NCBI GenBank assembly: GCA_031274715.1
Contig: JAISPT010000069.1
Coordinates: forward strand, 1 to 64,000
Source of the DNA: Azonexus sp.
GTDB taxonomy: Bacteria; Pseudomonadota; Gammaproteobacteria; Burkholderiales; Rhodocyclaceae
Reading direction: 5' to 3'
DNA: 64,000 bases
Part shown: positions 17,155 to 28,899 of the stretch, in pieces
Numbering within the stretch: position 1 is the stretch's first letter
Layout of the letters: each line of letters begins with the position of its first letter
Notes under the pieces: model-generated
Database searches by the model: none
What the model saw: the letters and a program-made list of their open reading frames with translations, nothing else
Told to the model about the DNA's origin: nothing
Translations under genes and position numbers: made by a program

Positions 17155-17874
17155 ATGACACCGAATCGACTCAACATTACGCCCGAGCTGAGTGCCAGCG
17201 TCGCCGCCAAGACAGCCCAGGTCGCCGCTCTCCTCCACGAAATTGCCGAGGACTGGTCGCCAGCCGTTTTCGCCAACAGCCTCGGCGCCGAAGACATGGT
17301 ACTGACCGACCTGATCGTCAAACACAAGCTATCGATCGAAATCTTCAGCCTCGACACCGGCCGCCTGCCGCTCGAAACCTACGACCTGATGGCCGAAGTG
17401 CAGAAACACTACGGCCTCAAGCTGAAAATCTACTTTCCACAAGCCAGTGCAGTTGAAAACTACGTGCGCGACCACGGCATCAACGCCTTCTACGACTCGG
17501 TGGCGCTCAGGAAAGCCTGTTGTCACATCCGCAAGGTCGAGCCGCTACGCCGCGCCCTGGCCGGCAAACGCGCCTGGATTACCGGCCTGCGCGCCGAACA
17601 GGCCGCCACCCGCGGCAACCTGGCGGTACACGAAGCCGACGAAAGCAACGGCCTGGAAAAATTCAACCCGCTCGCCGACTGGCGCGAGAAGGAAATCTGG
17701 ACCTACATCCAGCACAACGGCGTGCCCTACAACGCCCTGCACGACAAGTTCTACCCCAGCATCGGCTGCGCGCCCTGCACCCGCGCCATCACACCCGGCG
17801 AAGACATCCGCTCCGGCCGCTGGTGGTGGGAAACGCCGGAATCCAAAGAGTGTGGGCTGCACGTGAAGGGGTAA
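17155..17874 (+). CDS. cysH: Adenylyl-sulfate (APS) reductase, 4Fe-4S type
   Basis: 239 residues, PP-loop-fold reductase turning APS into sulfite with thiols. The cluster ligands C122-C123 and C205-x2-C208 are all present, which marks the APS-reducing type and not the PAPS-only E. coli type. The catalytic ECGLH (C233) is at the C-terminus. SLDTGRLPLETYDL binds the nucleotide. It starts 6 bases after DUF934. Direct APS reduction fits with cysN lacking a kinase domain and with the absence of cysC. Confidence 0.94.
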   Translation: MTPNRLNITPELSASVAAKTAQVAALLHEIAEDWSPAVFANSLGAEDMVLTDLIVKHKLSIEIFSLDTGRLPLETYDLMAEVQKHYGLKLKIYFPQASAVENYVRDHGINAFYDSVALRKACCHIRKVEPLRRALAGKRAWITGLRAEQAATRGNLAVHEADESNGLEKFNPLADWREKEIWTYIQHNGVPYNALHDKFYPSIGCAPCTRAITPGEDIRSGRWWWETPESKECGLHVKG

Positions 17875-17886
17875 CACTCGGGATTT

Positions 17887-17958
17887 CGTCGTAGGCTAAC
17901 TTCGCGCAGCGAACGTTGAGCCGCGTAGCAACGGCCGAAGACTATAGGCTTACGACGC
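17887..17958. repeat. Imperfect inverted repeat between convergent cysH and ABC permease
   Basis: CGTCGTAGGCT at the left and AGGCTTACGACG at the right can pair over most of their length. Between them lies a GTTGAGC...CGTAGCAAC segment similar in style to the hairpin at 42808-42853. It sits between two stop codons facing each other, so a bidirectional terminator or a REP-like element is plausible. There is no long T-run. Confidence 0.35.
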
Positions 17959-17964
17959 AGCAAA

Positions 17965-19101
17965 TCAGTCGAGCGTGCGGCGGAAACGCTTGAGTCCGAT
18001 GACCAATACGACAGCGATGAAGATCAGCAAGGGCCAAAGATGCGGCCAGAGGTCGGCAATGCCGTTGCCTTTGAGCATGACGCCGCGCGCGATACGCAGG
18101 AAGTGCGTCAAGGGTAGCGCCTCGCCGATCGTCTGCGCCCAGACCGGCATGCCACGGAACGGGAACATGAAGCCCGAGAGCAGAATCGAGGGCAGGAAGA
18201 AGAAAAACGTCATCTGCATCGCCTGCATCTGACTGCGCGCGATCGTCGAAACCGTGATGCCGACAAATAGATTGGCGCTGATGAAAGTCATCACGCCGAG
18301 AATCAACAGCGCCGGGTTGCCGACGAAAGGCACATTGAACAACAGCCGCGCCGCAGTCAGGATGACGCAGACCTGCACGGCGCCGATGACGATGTAGGGC
18401 AGGATCTTGCCGACCATCACTTCCAATGGCCGCACCGGCGTGGCAAGCAGGTTTTCCATCGTGCCGCGCTCGACTTCGCGCGTGATGCCGAGCGCGGTCA
18501 TCATGATCATCGTCATCGTCAGGATCACGCCCATCAGGCCCGGCACGACGTTGTAGGAGGTGACCCCGTCCGGGTTGTAGCGACGCTGGATCACCAGATC
18601 GAACGGCGGCTGGCCTGGCGCAAGCTTGGCGAGCGGCCCCGTCAGGTCGTAGCGCAGCACTGTGTTGGCAAGCTGCTGCACGGCGGCGATGGCGTTGCCG
18701 GTGGCGGAAGGATCGGTCGCATCGGCGGCGATAAGCAATTGCGGCCGCTCGCCGCGCAGCAGACGGCGCGAGAAATCGGCCGGAATCGTCACCGCGAATT
18801 GCACGCTGCCTTCGGCCAGCATCGTGTCGGCATCGCTGTCGCGCGCGCTCGTCGAGATCACATCGAAATAGCCGCTATTCACCAGGCCGCTGACGATGCT
18901 GCGCGCAAAAGGGCTTTGCTCATGCGCAACGACAACTGTCGGCAAATGCTTCGGATCGCCGTTGATCGCGTAGCCGAACAGCGTCAGCTGAATGATCGGA
19001 ATGCCGACCATCATCGCGAAGGTCAAACGGTCGCGCATGAGCTGGATGAATTCCTTGAGCATCACCGCGTAGAGACGCGCGAAGGAGAAACGCTCAGGCA
19101 C
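17965..19101 (-). CDS. ABC-2 type transporter permease (YbhS/YbhR/YhhJ family)
   Basis: 378 residues. One N-terminal membrane helix (FAMMVGIPIIQLTLFGYAI), a large extracytoplasmic loop of about 130 residues, then five helices starting VVPGLMGVILTMTMIMM, with the conserved EVERGTMENLLATPV amphipathic segment. It forms the membrane part of a drug or small-molecule exporter with the ATPase and HlyD protein upstream. Relatives often have two permease genes; here there is only one, so a homodimer is likely. It overlaps the ATPase gene by 8 bases. Confidence 0.92.
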   Translation of the reverse strand: MPERFSFARLYAVMLKEFIQLMRDRLTFAMMVGIPIIQLTLFGYAINGDPKHLPTVVVAHEQSPFARSIVSGLVNSGYFDVISTSARDSDADTMLAEGSVQFAVTIPADFSRRLLRGERPQLLIAADATDPSATGNAIAAVQQLANTVLRYDLTGPLAKLAPGQPPFDLVIQRRYNPDGVTSYNVVPGLMGVILTMTMIMMTALGITREVERGTMENLLATPVRPLEVMVGKILPYIVIGAVQVCVILTAARLLFNVPFVGNPALLILGVMTFISANLFVGITVSTIARSQMQAMQMTFFFFLPSILLSGFMFPFRGMPVWAQTIGEALPLTHFLRIARGVMLKGNGIADLWPHLWPLLIFIAVVLVIGLKRFRRTLD

Positions 19102-20044
19102 GTTTGTCGCTCCCCGCGAAGTTGTCGCGCGACTGGCTCATGAGCTGAATGAACACGTCTTCAAGTTGCGGCGCGGATTGCTCCCAGTGCAGATCCGTGC
19201 GTTGCCGGAAGGGGGCGATCGCCGTTGCCAGCTTCGCGCCATCGATACCGCTGACATGCAGGTCGTTACCGAAACGCGTCAGCATATCGACGCCCGCTTT
19301 ACCTTCGAGTTCGCGCACCAGCGCATTGACGCCGGAGCCGCCGACGCGCCAGGTTTCGAAGCCGCTCGCTGCGATCAGCTCGGCAGGCGTGCCCAGTGTC
19401 AGCAAACGCCCGTAGGCGATGTAGCCAAGGCGATGACAGCGTTCGGCCTCGTCCATGTAGTGCGTCGAGACGAGAACCGTGATGCCGTCCGCCGCGAGTT
19501 TGTGAATCTCTTCCCAAAAATCGCGCCGCGCCTTCGGGTCGACGCCGGCAGTCGGCTCGTCGAGCAAAAGCAGACGCGGTTCGTGCAGCATGCAGGCGGC
19601 AAGCGCCAAGCGCTGCTTCCAACCGCCCGAGAGACTGCCGGCAAGCTGTTTGGCGCGGTCTTGCAGGCCGAGGCGTTCGATGGCGCCAGCGATCCGCTCG
19701 GCACGCCGGTCCATGCGGTAAACACGGGCGATGAAGTCGAGGTTCTCGCGAATCGTCAGATCCTCGTAGAGCCCGAAGCGCTGCGTCATATAGCCGACTT
19801 CGCGCTTGATCGCGGCCGATTCGCGCAGGATGTCGTAGCCTAGCGTATGGCCGCTGCCGCCATCAGGCGTCAGCAGGCCGCACATCATGCGGATCGTTGT
19901 CGTTTTGCCGCTGCCATTCGGACCAAGAAAGCCGAAAACCTCGCCCTGCTCGACACGCATCGAGAGATGGTCGACAACCGTTTTGTCGCCATAGCGTTTG
20001 GTCAGATCCTGCACATCGACCGCAGGGGCGCTGGTTTCATTCAC
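19094..20044 (-). CDS. ABC transporter ATP-binding protein (exporter)
   Basis: 316 residues. The start is taken as GTG at 20044, which overlaps the stop of the HlyD gene (GTGA); the frame is open much further upstream but there it overlaps that gene. Walker A GPNGSGKTT, Q-loop YMTQRFGLYEDLT, signature LSGGWKQRL, Walker B LLLLDEPTAG and H-loop STHYMDEAE are all intact. It has the C-terminal extension of DrrA/YbhF-type subunits. It powers the permease encoded next. Confidence 0.92.
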   Translation of the reverse strand: MNETSAPAVDVQDLTKRYGDKTVVDHLSMRVEQGEVFGFLGPNGSGKTTTIRMMCGLLTPDGGSGHTLGYDILRESAAIKREVGYMTQRFGLYEDLTIRENLDFIARVYRMDRRAERIAGAIERLGLQDRAKQLAGSLSGGWKQRLALAACMLHEPRLLLLDEPTAGVDPKARRDFWEEIHKLAADGITVLVSTHYMDEAERCHRLGYIAYGRLLTLGTPAELIAASGFETWRVGGSGVNALVRELEGKAGVDMLTRFGNDLHVSGIDGAKLATAIAPFRQRTDLHWEQSAPQLEDVFIQLMSQSRDNFAGSDKRA

Positions 20045-20982
20045 TTTGCCGTGCCTATCCACACATCGACCGGCTGACCCGGACGCAAACCCTGCGGATC
20101 GAGCGGGTACGCTTCGACGAGGAACACCAGCTTGGCGCGGTTCTCTTTGCTGTAAATGACCGGCGGAGTGAACTCGGCCTGCGAAGCGATGAAGGCCACG
20201 CGCGCATCGCGCGGCGCGCCGCAGCCATCGCACGACACTTTGACGATATCGCCCTGGCGTACTTCGGGCAAACGCGCCTGCGGCACATAAAAGCGCAGCT
20301 TGATATTGCCGGGCGGCAACAGGCTGACGACCGGCGAGCCGGCCGGCACCCATTCGCCGACGCGGAAAAGCGTGTCATCGACACGCGCCGCGACCGGGGC
20401 AGCGACCTGCTTTTGGGCAAGCAGCCAGGCGCTTTGCGCTAGCGCAGCCTGGGCGGCCTGGCTCGCCGCAGCGGCCGCAGCGCGCTGGTCATTGCGCGCG
20501 GCCAAGTGCGCGACGCGCAGTTGCGCTTCGGCCTCGGCGAGCTGGGCCTTGCCGCTGCGGACTTTTTCGCTTTGCGCATCAAGCCCGGCGGGGCTGATGA
20601 ACTTCGCGGCAGCCAGGCTCTGTTGCCGCGCCAGATCGTTTTCCGCCAGTTTTAGCGCGGCACGCGCCGCGTCCACCTGGGCAACAACGGCGGCAATTTC
20701 GTCCGGCCGTCCACCTTTGGACAAGTCTCTCGCTTGCGCTTCGCTTTGCGCGAATTTGGCGGCGGCTTCGTCGCGCGCGGCGATTTCGTTATCCTGATCG
20801 AGCGCAAACAATTTCGCGCCCAGCTCGACTTCGCTTCCCTTGACGACCGACAGTTCAACCAGGCGCCCCCCATAGGGCGCGGCCACCCGGACGAAATCCG
20901 CCTCGACGTAACCGGGCAAGATGCCATCGCTGTTGGCGCCGCAGCCAGCCAATGCCAGCAAGAGAAAAAAGCGGTACTTCAT
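20041..20982 (-). CDS. HlyD-family periplasmic adaptor lipoprotein of the ABC exporter
   Basis: 313 residues. Signal peptide with lipobox LAGC (MKYRFFLLLALAGC), so probably anchored to the inner membrane. A biotinyl-lipoyl-like part (GYVEADFVRVAAPYGGRLV), an Ala/Gln-rich coiled-coil hairpin at about residues 75-185, then the barrel part GDIVKVSCDGCGAP. It resembles YbhG and would link the ABC pump to an outer-membrane channel, which is not encoded here. First gene of the three-gene minus-strand unit. Confidence 0.9.
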   Translation of the reverse strand: MKYRFFLLLALAGCGANSDGILPGYVEADFVRVAAPYGGRLVELSVVKGSEVELGAKLFALDQDNEIAARDEAAAKFAQSEAQARDLSKGGRPDEIAAVVAQVDAARAALKLAENDLARQQSLAAAKFISPAGLDAQSEKVRSGKAQLAEAEAQLRVAHLAARNDQRAAAAAASQAAQAALAQSAWLLAQKQVAAPVAARVDDTLFRVGEWVPAGSPVVSLLPPGNIKLRFYVPQARLPEVRQGDIVKVSCDGCGAPRDARVAFIASQAEFTPPVIYSKENRAKLVFLVEAYPLDPQGLRPGQPVDVWIGTAK

Positions 20983-21155
20983 CGAGATTCCTCCCGCCGA
21001 GCGTGCAAAGCCATCAGGCCCATCTAACTGAATGCGGAAACATTGGGCTGCAAAACGCCTGTAAAGACCGTGGAAACCGCTTCCAATCCCCGTCTATTCA
21101 TATGAGAAAGCAAGTGCTCACATGGGATGGAACGCGTATTACAGGCGCTGAAAGG

Positions 21156-21443
21156 TCACGCCACCTTGTTGAAGGTATTGATGACAAGATCCCGTTCGGT
21201 CAGAGCCTGAATCTTGGGAACCAAATCCACGAAATGAGGCGTCTGAAAATGCGCATCCAAAGCCGCCTGACTCTCCCATTCTTCGATAAACGCTATATGG
21301 GTATCTTTTTCCGGATTTTGGCAAAGCTCATAACTGATACAGCCTTTTTCTTTCCTGGTTTCCACGACCAGCGCCTTGGCCAGGGTCAGGGCCTTTTCCA
21401 CTTCTCCGTTCCTGAAGAAGAACTGCGCGACAACTTTAAGCAT
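21156..21443 (-). CDS. ABM-domain protein, putative quinol monooxygenase (YgiN-like)
   Basis: 95 residues, one antibiotic-biosynthesis-monooxygenase fold: KVVAQFFFRNGEVEKAL, the ETRKEKGCISYEL strand, FIEEWESQAALDAHF and HFVDLVPKIQAL. Such small dimers oxidise quinols or similar aromatics without cofactor. The gene stands alone between the HlyD gene and trmA, with its own upstream region. The substrate is unknown. Confidence 0.85.
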   Translation of the reverse strand: MLKVVAQFFFRNGEVEKALTLAKALVVETRKEKGCISYELCQNPEKDTHIAFIEEWESQAALDAHFQTPHFVDLVPKIQALTERDLVINTFNKVA

Positions 21444-21615
21444 ATTGAATTCTCCCCTCGTTGAGTGCTATTCGAGCCTGCGCAGACTAGCACACAGGGT
21501 CGCGCAATCGCATGGATGATCAGCGGCTGCCTGCCCGCTCCCCACGCCTGATTTTTCCTCCACCGCCGGGCGCGGTATAGTCCGCCCCCGGTCATTTTTC
21601 CCCGCCGCCCGCGCC

Positions 21616-22704
21616 ATGCCTTTACCCCGCCTCGACCCCGCCGCCTACCCGGCGCAACTCGCCGCCAAGGTCGCCCGCTTCCAGGCCGATTTCGCCGCCT
21701 TCGCCCTGCCCGAGCCGGCGGTATTCGCCTCGGCACCGTTGCACTACCGGCTGCGCGCTGAGTTCCGTGCCTGGCAGCACGGAGAGGTCTTCGATTACGC
21801 CATGTTCGACCCGGACAATCCGCGCCAGCCGGTGCTGATGGCCGATTTCCCGGCCGCCGACGCCGCCATCTGCGCACTGATGCCGCGCCTGCGCGCCGCC
21901 ATCCTGGCCGACGAGGCGCTGCACCGCCGGCTTTTCGGCGTCGAGTTCCTGGCCACCTTGAGCGGCGAGATGCTGGTCACCCTGATCTACCACCGCCCAC
22001 TCGACGCCGCTTGGGAAGAAGCGGCGCACCGCCTAGCCGCAGCCTTGAAGATCGGCCTGATCGGCCGCAGCAAGGGGCAAAAGATCGTGCTCGAGCGCGA
22101 CTGGGTACTCGAACAGTTCGAACTGGACGGCCGCACGCTGCGCTACCAGCAGTTCGAAGGCAGCTTCAGCCAACCCAACGGCGAGGTGAACCGGCACATG
22201 CTCGGCTGGGCTCGCGCCCAGGCCGCCGGGTTGGGTGGCGACTTGCTCGAACTTTATTGCGGCAACGGCAACTTCACCGTCGCCCTGGCGCCGCAATTCG
22301 GGCGGGTGTTGGCCACCGAGGTCAGCAAGCCCTCGGTACGGGCGGCGCAATACAACCTGGCCGCCAACGCCGTCGGCAATGCCGCCATCGTGCGCATGGC
22401 CAGCGAGGAAATCAGCGCCGCCCTGGCCGGCCGCGAGGACTTCCAGCGCCTCGAGGAGATCGACCTGACCGGCTACCGTTTCTCGACCCTGTTCGTCGAC
22501 CCGCCGCGTAGCGGGCTGGACCCGGCGACGCTGGAACTGGCGCGCGGTTTCGACCACATTCTGTACATTTCCTGCAATCCGCGGACCTTGCACGACAACG
22601 TCGCCGCCCTGCACGACACGCACGAAATCGCCGCCGCCGCGGCCTTCGACCAGTTCCCCTACACCGATCACTTGGAAACCGGCCTACTGTTGCGCCGACG
22701 CTGA
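21616..22704 (+). CDS. trmA: tRNA (uracil-5-)-methyltransferase
   Basis: 362 residues, matching E. coli TrmA (366). It makes ribothymidine at position 54 of the T-loop. It has the TrmA-type N-terminus without a TRAM domain or iron-sulfur cysteines, the SAM motif LELYCGNGNFT, FVDPPRSGLD, and catalytic Cys C320 in YISCNPRTL. It is divergent from the ABM gene. TATAGT at 21576-21581 is a possible -10 box. Confidence 0.95.
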   Translation: MPLPRLDPAAYPAQLAAKVARFQADFAAFALPEPAVFASAPLHYRLRAEFRAWQHGEVFDYAMFDPDNPRQPVLMADFPAADAAICALMPRLRAAILADEALHRRLFGVEFLATLSGEMLVTLIYHRPLDAAWEEAAHRLAAALKIGLIGRSKGQKIVLERDWVLEQFELDGRTLRYQQFEGSFSQPNGEVNRHMLGWARAQAAGLGGDLLELYCGNGNFTVALAPQFGRVLATEVSKPSVRAAQYNLAANAVGNAAIVRMASEEISAALAGREDFQRLEEIDLTGYRFSTLFVDPPRSGLDPATLELARGFDHILYISCNPRTLHDNVAALHDTHEIAAAAAFDQFPYTDHLETGLLLRRR

Positions 22705-22929
22705 ACGCACGACAGCGGCCGAACCGGGCCGGCCGGCGGAAAAGGTCGGTGCCCGGCCAGATAAATGACAACGGAAAATTCAGCCGCTACCAGCCCGAAA
22801 CCGGCTGCTGGCATGCCGTGACGACCAATGTCCTGCCTGTCGGATACAGGCGGCGTCAACCATAAAAAATTTGAATACAAGCTCTTAATTTCTAACTGAA
22901 ATCCATCCGTCGTCGGTTAGACTCGGGAG

Positions 22930-25808
<2,879 letters not shown>

Positions 25809-25809
<1 letters not shown>

Positions 25810-26156
25810 TGGAACTGACGCTTTCGCTTGCCATCGGCATCATGGCCGGTTCCGGCATCTATCTGGTCCTGCGCCCGCGCACCTTCCAGGTCATCATCGG
25901 CCTATCGCTGCTGGCCTACGCCGTCAACCTGTTCATCTTTGCCATGGGCCGCCTGCGCCTCGGCGCGCCACCGGTGATCACGCCGGGATTGGGCAGCGAT
26001 CCGGCGCTGTACACCGATCCGCTGCCGCAGGCCCTGGTGCTGACGGCCATCGTCATCGGCTTCGCCACCACTGCGCTATTCCTCGTCGTGCTGCTCGCCT
26101 CGCGTGGTTTGAGCGACACCGACCACGTCGACGGCCGCGAGCCGGAGGAGGAATGA
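25809..26156 (+). CDS. mrpC: Na+/H+ antiporter subunit C
   Basis: 115 residues, NuoK-like with three helices: LAIGIMAGSGIYLVL, FQVIIGLSLLAYAVNLFIF and ALVLTAIVIGFATTALFLVVL. The ATG shares one base with the mrpA stop (TAATG). The segment between helices two and three, with DPALYTDPLPQAL, is characteristic of MrpC. Confidence 0.95.
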
Positions 26157-26172
26157 TGGGAATCCGCAAGGC

Positions 26173-27795
26173 ATGAGCAACTGGCTGCAACACCTGCCCA
26201 TCCTGCCGATCCTGGTGCCGATGCTGACCGGGGCGCTACTGCTGCTGTCGAGCGACAGCCGGCACGGGCCGCGCATCGCCCTGTCGCTGTTCGCCGTGCT
26301 GCTCCAACTGGCCGTCGCCGGCGGCCTGCTGGCGGTCGCCGGCGGCTGGGTGACCGCCCCGTGGTCCGGCACCATCGGCATCTACGCCCTCGGTAACTGG
26401 GCTCCGCCGTTCGGCATCGTGCTCGTCGTCGACCGCCTAGCGGCGGTGATGCTGATGCTGACCGCCACCCTCGGCCTGGCTGCGCTGGTCTATTCGATCG
26501 CCCGCTGGGAGAAGGCCGGCGTTCATTACCTGCCGCTCTTCCAATTCCTGCTGATGGGCCTCAACGGCACCTTCCTGACCGGCGACCTGTTCAATCTCTT
26601 CGTCTTCTTCGAAGTCATGCTGGCCGCTTCGTATGGCCTCGCCCTGCACGGCTCGGGTGGCCCGCGGGTGCGCGCCGGACTGCACTACATTGCCGTCAAC
26701 CTGTTCGCCTCGCTGTTCTTCCTGATCGCCGCCGCGCTGATGTACGGCCTCACCGGCACACTCAACCTGGCCGACCTGCCGTTGCGTGTCGCCGCCCTCG
26801 ATGCCGGCGACCGCCAGTTGTTCCACGTGGCCGCCGCCACCCTCGGTGTCGTCTTCCTGGTCAAGGCCGGTGCCTGGCCGCTCAATTTCTGGCTGCCGGC
26901 GGCTTACGGCAACGCGGTACCGCCGGTCGGGGCCATTTTCGCCATCCTGACCAAGGTCGGCGTCTATGCCCTGCTGCGCCTGGGCGTGCTGTTGCAGGAA
27001 AGCGGCGTCGCCCCGGCGCCCTTCGGCGGCACCTGGCTGTTCTACTGCGGCCTGATCACCACGGCGGTCGGCACCCTGGGGATTCTCAGCGCCCAGAAAC
27101 TCGACCGCCTGGCCGCCTTCCTGGTCATTGTTTCCTCCGGCACGCTGCTGACCGCTTTCGGTTTCACCGGCACGCTGCTGACCGGGCCGGCAATCTACTA
27201 CCTGATCAGCTCGGTGCTCGGCAGCGGCGCCTTCTTCATGCTGATCGAAATGGCCGAACGCAACCGGAAACAGGGTGCCGACCTGCTGGCCATCAGCTTT
27301 GAGGCCTTCGGCATGGAATCCTCCCGCCATGACACCGAGCATCCGGACGAGATGGTCGGCGTCGCCATCCCGGCGGCGATGGCCTTCCTCGGTCTCGCCT
27401 TCGTCTCCTGCGTGCTGCTGCTGACCGGACTGCCGCCGCTGTCCGGCTTCGTCGGCAAATTCGCCTTGCTCGGCGCCTCACTCACTTCGTTGCCACATGC
27501 GCCGCTGCTGCACGTCGGGCTGTTCATCACAGCCCTGATACTGTCCGGCATGGCCGGCCTGATCGCGCTGTCGCGCCTGGGCATCCGCGTCTTCTGGGAC
27601 ATGGAGCGACAAGCGCCGCACCTGCAGTGGCTGGAGGCCGGACCGGTCGGCGCGCTGCTGCTGGTCTGCCTGTGGCTGGCGCTGGCCCCCGAGGGAACGA
27701 TGGCCTATTGCGCCGCCGCCTCGGAATCGCTGTACGACGCCAGCGCCTATATCCGCACGGTGATTCCCTACCCGCCGGAGGTCGTGGGGCCATGA
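26173..27795 (+). CDS. mrpD: Na+/H+ antiporter subunit D
   Basis: 540 residues, NuoM/N-like antiporter subunit. Recognisable by NLFVFFEVMLAASYGLALHG, the VKAGAWPLNFWLP lysine helix, KLDRLAAFLVIVSSGT, and GLPPLSGFVGKFALL. With MrpA it carries the ion-translocating channels. It starts 16 bases after mrpC, the only real gap in the operon. Confidence 0.96.
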   Translation: MSNWLQHLPILPILVPMLTGALLLLSSDSRHGPRIALSLFAVLLQLAVAGGLLAVAGGWVTAPWSGTIGIYALGNWAPPFGIVLVVDRLAAVMLMLTATLGLAALVYSIARWEKAGVHYLPLFQFLLMGLNGTFLTGDLFNLFVFFEVMLAASYGLALHGSGGPRVRAGLHYIAVNLFASLFFLIAAALMYGLTGTLNLADLPLRVAALDAGDRQLFHVAAATLGVVFLVKAGAWPLNFWLPAAYGNAVPPVGAIFAILTKVGVYALLRLGVLLQESGVAPAPFGGTWLFYCGLITTAVGTLGILSAQKLDRLAAFLVIVSSGTLLTAFGFTGTLLTGPAIYYLISSVLGSGAFFMLIEMAERNRKQGADLLAISFEAFGMESSRHDTEHPDEMVGVAIPAAMAFLGLAFVSCVLLLTGLPPLSGFVGKFALLGASLTSLPHAPLLHVGLFITALILSGMAGLIALSRLGIRVFWDMERQAPHLQWLEAGPVGALLLVCLWLALAPEGTMAYCAAASESLYDASAYIRTVIPYPPEVVGP

Positions 27796-28280
27796 TGCGG
27801 ACCGGGAAGCCGCCGCTGTTGGAAATCCTGCTGCTGATCATGTGGCTGGTGGTCAACCAGTCGCTGGAACTGCATCACTGGCTACTTGGCCTGCTGTTCG
27901 CGCTACCGATCGGCCGCCTGGTGCGCACCTTGCGCCCGCGCACGGCGCACGTGCGCCGCCTCGATCTGGCCCTGATCCTGTGCTGGCATGTCTTCTGCGA
28001 TGTCGTCCGCTCGAATTTCGCGGTCGGCCGCATCATCCTCGGCACCGTCCGCCAGCAACCGAAGGTCGGTTTCCTGGATATTCCCCTCGAGATACGTGAC
28101 CCGCACGGCCTGGCGGCCTTGTCGATCATCATCACGGCGACGCCCGGCACCGTTTTCGCCGACCACGACCCGGACAGCAACGTACTGACCCTGCACGTCC
28201 TCGACCTGCAGGATGAGGCTACCTGGCTGCACACCATCAAACACCGTTACGAACGCCCTTTGATGGAGATTTTCGAATGA
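27792..28280 (+). CDS. mrpE: Na+/H+ antiporter subunit E
   Basis: 162 residues. The first of two adjacent ATGs (27792) overlaps the mrpD stop. Two N-terminal helices (LLEILLLIMWLVVNQ, WLLGLLFALPIG) are followed by a cytoplasmic domain with FCDVVRSNFAVGRIIL and ITATPGTVFAD, the MrpE signature. Confidence 0.94.
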   Translation: MMRTGKPPLLEILLLIMWLVVNQSLELHHWLLGLLFALPIGRLVRTLRPRTAHVRRLDLALILCWHVFCDVVRSNFAVGRIILGTVRQQPKVGFLDIPLEIRDPHGLAALSIIITATPGTVFADHDPDSNVLTLHVLDLQDEATWLHTIKHRYERPLMEIFE

Positions 28281-28564
28281 ACGTGACTCCCCTCCTCAAC
28301 TGGGCCGTGCATTTCGCTCTCGCCTGCTTCGCCACCGGCATGTTGTGCGCGGCGATCCGCCTCTTGCGCGGCCCCTCGGCACAGGACCGCATCCTCGCCC
28401 TCGACACCCTGTATATCAACGGCATGCTGTCGATCCTGATGCTCGGCATCGGGATCGGCTCGGCGATCTATTTCGACATCGCGCTGTTGATCGCGCTGTT
28501 CGGCTTCGCCGGCTCAACGGCGATGGCCAAGTTCCTGCTGCGCGGCGAGGTGATCGAGCCATGA
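28277..28564 (+). CDS. mrpF: Na+/H+ antiporter subunit F
   Basis: 95 residues, three helices, with the conserved RLLRGPSAQDRILALDTL loop between the first and second. The ATG overlaps the mrpE stop (ATGA). Confidence 0.94.
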   Translation: MNVTPLLNWAVHFALACFATGMLCAAIRLLRGPSAQDRILALDTLYINGMLSILMLGIGIGSAIYFDIALLIALFGFAGSTAMAKFLLRGEVIEP

Positions 28565-28899
28565 ACATCGTCCCCATGTCGCCCTGGCTGGCCCTGCCCG
28601 CCGCCATCCTGCTGATCGCCGGCGGCCTGTTGGCGCTGATCGGCTCACTCGGCCTGTTGCGCCTGAACTCCTTCTACGCTCGCATCCACGCTCCGACCAT
28701 GGGCAACACGCTGGGCGCCGGCTGTGTCCTGATCGCTTCGATGCTGACCTCGTCGGCCGCCGCCGGCCGGCCGGTGATCCACGAACTGCTGATTACCGTC
28801 TTCCTGCTGATCACGTCGCCGGTCACCACCATGCTGTTGATGCGGGCCGCCGTATTCAGGAGCGAAACCGGCCGCGACCGTCAAGGAGAAGCCTCATGA
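28561..28899 (+). CDS. mrpG: Na+/H+ antiporter subunit G
   Basis: 112 residues, three helices. The MrpG signature GSLGLLRLNSFYARIHAPTM follows the first helix, and LITVFLLITSPVTTMLLMRAA the second. It overlaps mrpF by four bases and its own stop overlaps the start of the stress-protein gene, so the whole unit is translationally coupled. Confidence 0.94.
   Translation: MNIVPMSPWLALPAAILLIAGGLLALIGSLGLLRLNSFYARIHAPTMGNTLGAGCVLIASMLTSSAAAGRPVIHELLITVFLLITSPVTTMLLMRAAVFRSETGRDRQGEAS

Noticed and set aside
17887..17958. Possible small RNA between cysH and the ABC permease
   Set aside because: Only an imperfect inverted repeat; no promoter and no T-run terminator, so no RNA gene can be supported.
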